Positions 1 to 10,163 of a DNA stretch of 64,000 nt are shown here, piece after piece. The number at the start of each line of letters is the position of its first letter. Within the stretch, counting starts at the first letter, position 1. Both the position numbers and the translations under genes were made by a program. The stretch comes from Nemania diffusa (Eukaryota > Ascomycota > Sordariomycetes > Xylariales > Xylariaceae): positions 434,001 to 498,000 of the forward strand of contig JBBPUQ010000007.1 of the NCBI GenBank assembly GCA_038501195.1, written 5' to 3'. The notes beneath the pieces were generated by a model. It saw only the letters and a program-made list of their open reading frames with translations. It had not been told where the DNA came from and did no database searches.

Positions 1-594
1 TACCTAACCTCCTCTATTTCTAACCCTCTTCCGACTTCCTAATATCGTCATCCCCACTCTACCCATATTCCGGTCCCACCGGTGCGGGTCGTCTTCGATG
101 CCTAACATAGTGTAAGGATGCGGGAAGTGGGTTTTGCGAATGGATCCGTGTGCCAGTTTAAACTCCGATTCAGGGGGGGGGGGTGTCTCGTTGCGGGATA
201 GAGTCCGAGGAAATTCTTTTCGCCTGTGTAGAGAGTGTTGGTCATCCTGTCAAAAATCAGTGTACACTTTGGCCCCTGTCTCCCCCGTTCCTCGGTTGCG
301 AGCGTGCTTTGTTCGGTTTATTCCCGTATAAATACTTTAGTAGATAAACCTTATCATCCGTCTATGATTCATCTCGACAATTCATTGTTACTATCCTGCA
401 TCATTAGAGTTAGGCGTCCTGTTGTATCTAACGACTCATCAGCAATTTATGAAACATCTTTCATGACAAAAAGGAAGCTCTTAATCTCCGCCATCAAGTG
501 AAAGTGAAGTCTCGTGCTCGGCTTACTCTCGAATTCGATAAAACAGATCCGTTCCCGCTTGGAACACGCCCCATCGGTTTCACATGCCAACAAG
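1..594. other. Upstream intergenic region of the permease gene
   Basis: No gene is supported here. The short open frames lack homology I recognise and have no splice-linked partners. The stretch holds a G-run near 172-182 and a TATA-like TATAAATA at 327-334, about 260 nt before the permease start. It is most simply the promoter and 5' leader of that gene. Confidence 0.5.
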
Positions 595-2172
595 ATGTCA
601 ACTTCGACCACTCCAAGCTCCAGCGACGGAGAATTGCCGCTGGATATAGAGAAACAGCCTACCCGAGAGTCTACGAATCAAGGACAGGCGAAAGCTCAGG
701 ATGAGGATACAGTTTCAGAACCCAAGGCGGAAGACGAGCAATGGGAAATAGAGCCGGAGCCGGACTTCCTCGACGTCAACGCGAGCGGCGCGGTCGGGGT
801 GCTTAGCCGGGTGCTTAGCCGGATTTCAACCACCGCGAGCAGAAACCCTGGACCACCACCGGATGGAGGAAAGAAAGCCTGGTTAATGTGTAAGCAGCCT
901 AGATTCTCTCATTGCCTGCTTACCTAGTTTTGTTCCCTCCGTTACAATGGGAGCTCCATGTCCAATCAGTAGCACACTAACACCAGCCTCCCAGGTCTCT
1001 GCGGCCACCTGATCGTCATGAACACATGGGGCTTCATCAACTCCTTCGGCGTCTTCCAGACCTACTACATGGAGCTCCTGCAGCTGCCTCCGTCAGACAT
1101 CTCCTGGATCGGCAGCATAACCGTGTTCCTGACCTTCTTCATCGGCACCTTCACCGGCCGGCTCGTCGACGCCGGCTTCCTGCGCCCGGTGCTCGCCGTA
1201 GGCACGGCCTTCCTGGCGCTGGGCATCTTCACGACGTCGGCGGCGACGCAGTACTGGCAGCTCCTCCTCGCGCAGGGCGTCACGGTGGGGGTCGGCAGCG
1301 GCTGCCTCTTCTGCGCGGCCATCACGACGGTGGCGACGTACTTCTCGGCGCGCCGCTCGTTCGCCATCGGGCTCTCGGCCGCGGGCACGGTGACGGGCGG
1401 CCTCGTGTACCCGGCCATGGCGCGCCAGCTGCTGCCGAGCGTGGGCTTCGCGTGGACGGTGCGCGCCGTCGGCTTCGTGATGCTCGGGACCATGGCCTTC
1501 GTCGTCGCCGTCATGCGCTCCCGCCTGCCGCCGCGCCGCGCCGGCTCGCTGGTCGAGTGGTCCGCCTTCCGCGAGCTCGAGTACACGTTTTATGCCGTGG
1601 GCATGTTCTTCAACTTCTGGGGCGTGTACTTCGCCTTCTACTACCTCGGCGCCTACAGCCGCAGCGCCTTCCTCCACCCCTCGCTGTCGTACGTCGACTC
1701 GCTCAATCTGGTGTTGATCCTTAACGGCATCAGCATCCTCGGCCGCCTGCTGCCGAACCACCTCGCCGACCGCTACGGGCCGCTGACTCTGCTTGCGCCC
1801 ATGGCCCTGGCCTGCGCCATCGCGTTGTTCGCCTGGATGGTCGTCGACACGCCTGCGAAGCTGTATGTGTGGACTTCGTTTTACGGCATCGCGGCCGGCG
1901 GTATCCAGAGCTTATTCCCGGCGGGCCTCAGCTCGCTAACTACGGATCCGCGCAAGCAGGGCACACGGATAGGCATGGTGTTCACCATCGTCAGCTTCGC
2001 CACGCTAACGGGGAACCCGATTGCGGGTGCCATTATCGCCGCCGACGGTGGGAGGTATAATGGTGCGCAAGCATTTACCGGGACGAGTTTGATTCTCGGT
2101 GCCTCCCTCATCATCGGCGCGAGAGTAGTGAGAATGAGGAGGACTGGCCACGGGTGGCGAGTCAAGATTTGA
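595..2172 (+). CDS. MFS transporter, monocarboxylate permease (MCT/MCH-like) family
   Basis: Two exons, 595-889 and 995-2172, give 490 aa. The intron starts GTAAGC, has CACTAAC near 974-980 and ends CAG. The first 85 or so residues are a hydrophilic, acidic cytoplasmic tail. It is followed by PPPDGGKKAW at about residues 87-96, the conserved entry motif of fungal monocarboxylate-permease-type MFS proteins. The rest is strongly hydrophobic with about 12 membrane segments, starting with a TM1 carrying NSFGVFQTYY, as in the family. The ATG at 595 is chosen because it opens the acidic tail and no later Met precedes the DGG motif. Known members sit in the plasma membrane or endomembranes and carry monocarboxylates, riboflavin or other small anions. 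The substrate here cannot be read from sequence. Codons after 1000 are very GC3-rich compared with exon 1. The next gene on the same strand is a dehydrogenase, but I see no evidence that they act together. Confidence 0.9.
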
Positions 2173-2356
2173 AAAGTCTTTTAGCCAAAACGTTTTAGAT
2201 TTCATGTGTAGTCGTGTGTTTTACTGCCATCTACGCCAGCATAGCACAATTACATTTTTAATAGATTTAATGTTAGTAGAAATTTACTTTAACACTCGCT
2301 TTCAATCCTCGACAGTGCCATATACTAAGATCCGGACTACGTTCATCGCTATACGT

Positions 2357-2383
2357 GAACCGCATGAACCGCATGAACCGCAT
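2357..2383. repeat. 9-bp tandem repeat, three perfect copies
   Basis: GAACCGCAT occurs three times head to tail, followed by a partial match (GACC). It is a simple minisatellite about 190 nt downstream of the permease stop. Confidence 0.85.
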
Positions 2384-3232
2384 GACCCCTCTCGGCACTT
2401 AAGCATACGTACGTCAGTATATGTCGTATCCCTTCCATTGCAGGGGTGGTTTCAAGCATCTTAGAAGGAAGGTAGCGTTACACTACCTACCACCTGCAAC
2501 TGGCGCCCGTTTTGTACCGTCTTTCTATTGCGCGACAATTGGAGACGCCGTACAAACGATTGCTAACACCGGCATCCGCGATGTAAAGCGAATCGAAATA
2601 AGCACGCGACGGCAGGCAAATGCGAAAAGTATAAGCAATACCTGGTCAGTTGAGTACTTTAGTTTAAATAAAGAAAGTTGAGTAAGCACAGTTCTCACCA
2701 TCATCGACTAAAGGTAATACCATATATGACTATGAAAGTGCCGTCAAGTCAGACTTGCTATTTTGAACAACATCCACCTTACTCCCCTGCTTTGTAGATC
2801 AGCAGACCTGGAGATGCATGGTATGTGGTAAGACATTTGGGGCTGTCCTCTCTATCAAACCAGCATTCTTCAAGCCGAAAGTGATATCATGCTCAGTAAG
2901 TTAAGTGAACTGAACTAAACATTCCGAAGAAAATAGCATCTCGGCTATGATGTAAAATTGAAGCACTTACGGTGCCCAAACCACCATTAGTAAACCACGG
3001 CTGGTCGCCGATACTATTTGAAGATGAGGGCTCACTCCAACTACGATTAACAATAAGAATCGAGATCTTAAACGACCCCTAAGCGTATTCAGGGGTTACA
3101 CCGCATATTCGATCCCAAACTATTAGTGCGCAGTGCAACTAAGCTTTTCTCCTCACTAATCTTTGTCAGATCCGATGTGAGTCTCAGCCGCGGCCGAGGA
3201 GCAGTCATAGTCCTCAATTGAAGGAAAGTATT

Positions 3233-3239
3233 TATAAAT
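3233..3239 (+). promoter_or_regulatory. TATA-like element of the dehydrogenase gene
   Basis: TATAAAT lies 84 nt before the dehydrogenase ATG. It is followed by a pyrimidine-rich tract, which is the usual fungal core-promoter layout. The call rests on position and sequence only. Confidence 0.4.
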
Positions 3240-3322
3240 GATAATATGCCCGCCTCCTATTCACACTCAACTCTTCAGTAGCACCCCGAGTTTCAATACG
3301 TGATACCTATTCCAAAAACACC

Positions 3323-4360
3323 ATGGCCGAAGTCGTGATAACGGACGAGTCTCTAGCCAGCTTAAAGGATAATGTCGTCATCGTTACAGGTACGTAACCT
3401 CGCATCTCATGTTCCACAGTTTTCGCCAGCTGTTCCACGCCGAACTTATTAACTTTTTCATAGGTTGTGCCTCAGGAATCGGACTTTCCGCCGTCCAGCA
3501 CCTCCTGACTCTCGGCGCATCTGTAATAGGCAGCGACCTCCACCCGCCGCCCGAGGGCGCCGTGACCTCGCCACACTTCACCTTCCAGGTAGCAAACGTA
3601 TCATCCTGGCCAGACCTCGTCGCCGTCTTCAAGACGGCCCTCTCCCTCCACGGCCGCGTGGACCACGTGTTCGCCAACGCAGGCATGGGCCCGCGCACGG
3701 ACTACGTGAGCGGGATCGAGCTCGACGAGCACGGCGACCCGCAGGAACCCACTAGCATCGTCCTCGACGTGAACCTCAAGGGCGCGGTCAACACGACCGC
3801 GCTCGCCGTGCACTACATCCGGCGGAACCCGCGCGGCACCGGCAGCGTGGTCATCAACGCCTCCGCCACCGGTCTGCAGCGCTTCCGGAGCGTCGACTAC
3901 GGTGCGTGCCCTCTAGCTATCATCCACTACGAGACAGGACGGTATGTCCCAGCGGAGTTAAACACGGAAGCTAACAACCAGCAAAGTCACCTCCAAGCAC
4001 GGCACAATCGGCCTGATGCGCGGCATGCACGCCGCGCTGACGGCGCAGTCCCTCCCCGTGCGCGTGAACGCCGTGGCGCCCAGCTGGACGAGTTCGAGCA
4101 TCGTGCGCGAGCCCGACTTCGCGCGCGCGGGCGTGTACACGCAGGCACCGGGTACCGTGGCGCGCGCGGCGCTGGGCCTCATGGCCGACACGGCGCGCCG
4201 CGGGCACCTCGTGCACGTCGACCACGGCGTGTGCCGCGAGGTCGACGAGGCCGTCATGCTCCCCGCGTACGACGCCCTGCTGCACGAGGGCACGATGAAC
4301 GAGGATCAGGCGGCCGGGCTGGTCATGGCGTCTATTATGAGGGGGGCGGAGCAGGGGTAA
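3323..4360 (+). CDS. Short-chain dehydrogenase/reductase (SDR)
   Basis: Three exons (3323-3389, 3464-3901, 3987-4360) give 292 aa. Intron 1 (GTACGT..TAG) splits the first glycine codon of the cofactor motif; joined, it reads TGCASGIG, the classical TGxxxGxG dinucleotide-binding turn at about residues 22-29. Further SDR marks are NAG in FANAGMG, a catalytic Ser in the NASATG stretch, and YVTSK, the YxxxK pair. YVTSK is restored only if intron 2 (GTGCGT..AAAG) ends at 3986 rather than at the CAG five bases earlier. A substrate loop with NAVAPSW follows. The length fits classical SDRs, which use NAD(P)H to oxidise or reduce alcohols and ketones. The overall pattern resembles the 15-hydroxyprostaglandin dehydrogenase-like branch, but the substrate is unknown. 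The third exon is extremely GC-rich in third positions. Confidence 0.92.
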
Positions 4361-4803
4361 TAGATTGTTTTTTTTTTTTCAATTAGTGAAATGCGAAGGG
4401 TTGGGCTGTATATATATGAGGCATCTCTGTAGGTTATAAGTTTTAGGATTGTATTTAGCGGTTTGAACAGCCTCGCTAGTGGTGAATTTGGATATTTTGC
4501 TCGGGTCTCTGGGGTGTTCAATAGATAGCGACCTCCGTTTCCCCTTTAGCTGCACCTTTTCACGTAAAAGAACGAAGGTGACAGTTTTGTCTTACCGTAT
4601 ACTTGTTGTCGGTCAGAAAGACCATGGTACTCAAAGTTGCCGTTATATTTCAAGACTATGAATACCTATTCGCACTATAGGATTAGCCTATTGCGCCAGT
4701 CCCTGTCAATGTTAACACATTTGCTCGAGCTACACGTCTAGCTCTAGTAATCCGATATAAGTCACGCTTCCCCAAAATCCCTGTGATGCATTCAACATCC
4801 CGA
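4361..4803. other. Convergent 3' intergenic region
   Basis: This lies between two convergent genes. It begins with a T-rich run (about 4368-4380) that could mark the 3' end of the dehydrogenase transcript. I see no gene. Confidence 0.5.
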
Positions 4804-6447
4804 TCAACCACTGTGAAAAGATGCAAGAATATCAGAGACACCCTGTCGCCTTTTCGTTGGTCTACGAGTAGTAGTTGAAGTCTCAGGGGGTCGTTTGGCA
4901 GCCTTGCCTTCCGCCGCGGCTGATGACTTAGACGCCTCTCGCTCTCCGTGATGACAGCGATCCCGGATAAATGTTCGCTGAGTTTCAAATACTCCAGCGT
5001 GTAGTTCAGTATAAGTACCCAATGGGTGGTGGCGGGGGTCCATACTTTTACCACCTCTTGAACCTCTAATTTCAGGGCCGCCAGCAAGTTCGGTGAGAAT
5101 CAAGTTGAGCATAGGTCGAGGCGGGAGAACGAGCGACTTTAGGGCAAACGCGCGTTCACCAATATCGAGCCCTTGCGAGAGTAGATCTCTATCTAATGAA
5201 AGTGTACCTATCTGGCAATACATGAGGAAACCCCAGGGGTTAGAGCAATACTGACTTTCGAGGCAGGACAAACACAGGTGCGGTAGGAAAGAGGCAATTC
5301 CAGGCTCACAGCTCATCTCCACATGAGTATTGTGGTTACCTCTCTGAATAGGGAGGAGTTTCGTGCTATTATCTTGAATAATCGCGTGGAGTACGTCGTC
5401 AATCTTGGTGACTACTGCACCCGAGCTTGACTTCGGTTGAGCGCCAGGGCCGCCTTTCGGGAGAAAAGAGAAATGTCTGCAGAGGGTGTCTCTTGGGTAT
5501 TTTGTCCATGTTCTTGATCCTTTACATTTCCAACCGGGCTGTCGGCTGCTGTTTACCCAGTCTTGCCTTCTGCCAGCAATGTCGTAGAAGACGAGAGAAG
5601 GGAATGCGGTGATATAGCGGAGGGAATGCGTTGTAGTTTGGTCTTCCCCCCAGATTCTCAAGACCCTGAGAAACGGAAAGGGGTCTGGCGATGTTGACCA
5701 TTCTCGCACGATCGAATCCGTCAGCCGCACAGGTGTCCACCCGTCGTTTTCGTCACCCGGCAGCTGAACGATCTCGAGCACGGCCAGAGTCTTTAGTTGA
5801 ACCAGCTGTAGCAGCTCAGGAGGAGCACACCTAACCGCACCAGTGATGGTAAGGTGTGTCAGGAAGTCAAAGGTACTTGAAACCAGAGGCTCTATGTATG
5901 CCGAGAGAGGCTGGGTCTTTTCAACTCGAACTTGATGTCTCATCAAATGCGGAGAGACGTAACGTGCCATCTCTTCATCCTGCGTGATTCGTATTAGGAG
6001 TTTCCAAGTCTCCACTGATACCCACCCCGTTTCTTTTACACCCTCTATTATTTTGCCCATCACTTAAGAATGAAGTGTTAGTTGTCTTTCTTCCTAGAAA
6101 AAAAATGGATTTCCCGTTCGCGCGCATCTTAACGTCTCAGTATGCGGATCTAGATAGAAGGGGAGACTGAAAACAACAAGGGGCATCTCTTACTATTACT
6201 TACATGGACTAGGTATGTATTGAAGATGCGCCTTGTCGAGGTGCTCGATATTATCCACGACAAGTTTTAAGCAAATATCGACAAGCGTCGAGGGACCGCG
6301 GCGACGTAGTTGGCTGATGTCCGCTGTAGACCTCCCCCAACGAGTTTTATCCCGATTCCATGGCCGGTGCATGACGCCGGGCACTGGAACATTCCATTGA
6401 CGAAATATCTGGCCAGTGTCTCGATCGTAGTTCTTGGAGGTCGCCAT
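4804..6447 (-). CDS. Uncharacterised fungal protein, possibly F-box/leucine-rich-repeat-like
   Basis: Two exons on the minus strand, 6204-6447 and 4804-6062, give 500 aa. The intron is GTAAGT..AAG and splits a Leu codon. The start at 6447 is the first ATG; the frame remains open upstream without another. I cannot assign a family with certainty. The segment at about residues 38-60 (RRRGPSTLVDICLKLVVDNI) resembles the short helical start of F-box-like proteins, and the middle has Leu-rich stretches (FLTHLTITG, LKTLAVLEI, FLRVLRIWG) spaced like irregular leucine-rich repeats. The C-terminal 60 residues are basic, Ser/Thr-rich and probably disordered (KRPPETSTTTRRPTKRR). No signal peptide or membrane segment is visible. 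A substrate-adaptor role is only a guess. Confidence 0.72.
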
Positions 6448-7046
6448 GTTAGGTAATGAGCGGGTTAACACGCGGCGGAATAGTAGGTTTGTGATTGAGA
6501 GTACAAGCGCGCAAGGCGTTCTTGCTACCTCGTCGCGAGTTAAAGAGGAAGGTCTAGGGTAGTGAAATAATGCAGGATATAAAGATGGGATTAATCATCA
6601 AACATCAATATGTAGACCACAGCAATTCGTGACATTTACTTATTTACCATGGTCTGTTTTTACCAGAAGGGTTTTTTGTTTACTAAACTTAGGTACCTAC
6701 CTAGGTAATCGTTGGTTACCTAGGAGGCCTGTAGGGGGTCTGTGTAAGCCTTGCAGCAGGGCATGCTCGCTATATTTATAGCGACAGCCATGCTGTTGTC
6801 ATTTCCATAGGTACCAAGTACCTATAACGTACCTACCTTATGTAGGTACCGGTCCTAAGGTCTACCAAGGTACTTGACAATCGACGAAATTGTTTATTCT
6901 TCCATCTTTGGAACACTACTATATAACAAAACATGAAACTCTTCCCATTGTCAAAATGCAACGCTAGACTTAGTATGTAAGGACTTTATACATGATGAAC
7001 ACCAAAGGCTCGCTATAAACCCCCCTCCCAACATCGGGGCTCGACT
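6448..7046. other. Intergenic region with TACCTA/TAGGTA runs
   Basis: This lies between the upstream end of the uncharacterised gene and the 3' end of the CoA-transferase gene, both on the minus strand. From about 6690 to 6870 it is full of TACCTA, GGTACC and AGGTA tetranucleotide motifs. I see no gene. Confidence 0.5.
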
Positions 7047-8718
7047 CTAGAGCATGGGTTTTAAGTCATCAGCCACGCGGAACGGGGCCTCGGTTTTGCT
7101 CTTGATCTCGTCCACCGTTACGCCGTCCGCAATTTCGATAAGGGTGAGGCCGCGAGAGAAGTCGACATCAAATACGCCCTAGACAGAAATGTGAGATGGG
7201 TAAAGACGGAATACGCAGGGGGAGAACACGGCACTTACAAGCTCTGTGATAATCCGCGACACACAGGCACGACCAGTCAGGGGGAAAGCACACTGCTTCA
7301 CGATCTTGGGATTGCCCTTCTTATCCGTGTGCTCCATCGTGACCACGACCTTGGTGGCACTAGGATTGCTAACCAGGTCCATGGCGCCTCCGAAGCCCTT
7401 TACCTTGCCGGGCAGCATCCAGTTGGCAAGATCACCCGTGGCATTCACTTGCATGGCGCCGAGAATGGTCAGGTTGATGCGGCCACTGCGAATCATGCCA
7501 AAGCTCTCCTCGCTACCGAACACGGCAGCGCCCGGCCGCAGAGTCACCGTCTCCTTGCCGGCATTGATGAGGTCGGCATCTTCCTCGCCCTGCTTCGGAT
7601 ACGGGCCGAGTCCGAGGATGCCGTTCTCCGACTGCAGCTGCACCTCGACTTCGGGGCCGACGAACCCGGGGGCGAGCATGGGCATGCCGATCCCGAGGTT
7701 GGCGTACATGCCGTTCTTGAACTCCTTGGCGGCTCTCCGGACGATGCGTTCCCTCTTGGCCGCGGTGTCGCCCGAGCCGAGGACCTTCTTGGCGTCGGCG
7801 TCATTGTCCTCCTTCGACCACGTGTACTTCTCGATGCTCTTCTCCGTGGTGCTCTGAATGACCCTCTTTACATAGATGCCGGGGAGGTGGACAGCCTCGG
7901 GAGGGATCTCGCCGGGCTCGACGATGTGCTCGGCCTCGACAATGGTCATCTTGGCATTGCGTCCCATGGCGCCGTTGAAGTTGTTGGCGGCTAGACGGAA
8001 CTGGCAGTTGCCGAGCTTATCCGCCTTGTACGCTTTGACAAAAGCATAATCGCCAGCGATGCTGTGTTCTAAGAGGTATGACTTTCCGTTAAAAACCTTG
8101 ACGTCTTTGGGGTATGAGAACTGGTCAGGGGTGCCGTCGCTCTTGTTCCTCAAGGGCAGCTCTCCTGTCTGTACTACAGTTCCGAAGGCTGCAGGCGTGT
8201 AAAAGGCCGGAACACCTTTGCCGCCAGCCGCGCACCGCTCGGCTAGAGTGCCTTGCGGGGTAAGCTCTAGCTCGACCTGGCCGGTTAGGTACATAGTCTC
8301 GAAAGTCTTGTTTTCGCCGATATAACTCGCGATCATCCTCTTGATCTGTTTCGATTTTAACAGCTGGCCGAGGCCAGAGGTGTCAGTTCCAGCATTGTTG
8401 GAGACGGCCGTGAGACCCGTGATCTCGGGCTTTTTCAACATCTCATTAATGAGAGTGTCAGGCACGCCGCAAAGACCAAATCCTCCACATAGAAGGGTGG
8501 TATCAGGCTTCATATCTTTAAGTGCCTCTGTGGCAGAGGGGTAGACCTTATTAATCTCTGGTCTGCGGGAGGTGGCGGAAAAGGCTCTGGCCATAATCCG
8601 AGCATGCTATAAGCCGTCAACATGTATTTGTGATTACGACATTGATGCGATTACTTACATTGGATCCATGGCGAGAGTAAGCTCTCAAAGTTCGCATACA
8701 AACTGCTGGCGAAGGCAT
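7047..8718 (-). CDS. oxct1: Succinyl-CoA:3-ketoacid-CoA transferase, mitochondrial (SCOT)
   Basis: Three exons on the minus strand, 8659-8718, 7239-8606 and 7047-7178, give 519 aa, the usual SCOT length. The enzyme moves CoA from succinyl-CoA to acetoacetate in the mitochondrial matrix, the activating step of ketone-body use. In fungi, related enzymes also serve acetate and propionyl-CoA handling. The alpha half starts with the CoA-transferase signature [13 protein letters not shown]; the beta half carries [10 protein letters not shown], whose Glu (about residue 347) is the catalytic residue of the family. The 60-nt first exon ([20 protein letters not shown]) supplies an Arg-rich, acid-free presequence expected of a matrix protein. 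It joins in frame through a 52-nt intron. The ATG at 8594 inside exon 2 could give a form without this leader. The last exon restores the conserved LGVFDVDF..GLTLIE end. Confidence 0.95.
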
Positions 8719-10163
8719 CGTGACGCCTACGATACCACTCGTGTATCTGCCGCTTTTGATGATAACTTGTCTCCAATTATGCGGGACAATAATTGCACGA
8801 GCCTCGAGAGTGGAACAAGCAATAAAGCACGGTGTATATTCGTGAGAATTTCAACGAAGTAAATAAATTGTATTTTGAGAACTTTCTAGGTGAAAGCAGC
8901 CCTTAGTGAAATATGACAATGTTCGATTCGCTCTTGGTCCCAAACTCCGGTTGTATTCCGAATCGCGGTTGCTTTTGTCGGCTATGAATTGACCCTGTCA
9001 CAAGCTCACCTGCATCCAGTAGCTTGGCATGGGTACGGGATCCTTGTTGACGCTCTTATATAGCTCTGTCCAATGAAACAAAGCCGTTCCTAGCGGGCTA
9101 GCGTAGAACTGGGGAAGGCGGGGCTCCTGCGTCGGAAAATGGCGGCAAAGCAAACGGCAGGCCAGGGTAATCATTTACGCATTGCGTCGGTTCCTAGATA
9201 CCTAGGTCGCCGCTGGTCTCAACTACTTAAATAGTTACAAACAGAGCCATATCTTAGCCATAAGCAAGGCCAAATCTCACTTTCGTTACTATTGCTTAAT
9301 GACACGCTGATCTGGTATTGGATTTCTATAAGAGTAACTATAAAAAAATGAGAACCCGGTGGTCGAGGGGGAGAAAAGGCAAGAGGAAATTAAGCACTGA
9401 GGAATATGCCATCATACTATACATAAATTCATATTAATTAATAAATACTTGGTTAATCGTTATTTCTTTAAGGTATGAATAAGAGAGAGATGATCTTATT
9501 TTGACCTTGGTAGGTTACAAGTGTTGTCCCACAACGTTAGAGACTGTGATCCTAGTATAATACTTCTATAAGTTACGTGGTAATACAAGCTTGTTCCAAT
9601 TCTTAGTTTATTATAGGAGAACTTAATTTTTTTTATGGCGACTTTACACTCATCGAGTTGAAAATATACCTAATCTTTGTGAATCTGATATGCGTAGACA
9701 TACTTAATAAATTGAGTACTCGGAAGCGTTGTATACATACGAACGCCCTATCTGTTTATGTGCTTAGCAATTGCGAGCATTGTAGTTTATTGACCTGATT
9801 CTGATGTAACACAGTTTTAATAAGGGGCTCTAAATTAGATCACTTCGAGAATTTTTAAATTGAAGCTTCGATTGAGGGTTGATAACCTTACAACTCAGCC
9901 TACTATTAGCATGGACGAGTCTCGGTTTGGGAGCACTCCACCTTACCCGGCGTCGTCGTGCAGGGAACTCTTATCGATAAGGCCTTTCCAGCTGCTCCAA
10001 AAATTTATTGGAAGCGGGACATGATGAGCTTTAACACAGCAGGAACACACAACGTCTGGAAGGTATATTTCGCAAGCACTCATCGATTGTACATGTAGCC
10101 TATATCCGTAGGGCTTTCATTTGTTTCGGCATATCCTCCCTGCCACATTTTATTACGTCAAGA
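8719..10163. other. Bidirectional promoter region, A+T-rich
   Basis: This separates the divergent CoA-transferase and UTP22 genes. The part next to the CoA-transferase contains a CCAAT motif (9070-9074). From about 9200 to 9900 the sequence is markedly A+T-rich with no coding signal. I see no gene or clear transposon ends. Confidence 0.5.

Larger units (their letters stand above)
2173..3322. other. Intergenic region between permease and dehydrogenase
   Basis: No gene is seen. It holds the 3' flank of the permease, a 9-bp tandem repeat at 2357-2383 and the dehydrogenase promoter. The middle is moderately A+T-rich. Confidence 0.5.

Noticed and set aside
1093..1761. Long antisense open frame (222 codons) inside the permease gene
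   Set aside because: It is the complement of very GC3-rich permease codons. The product is His/Arg/Ala-rich without motifs, while the plus strand encodes a clear MFS protein.
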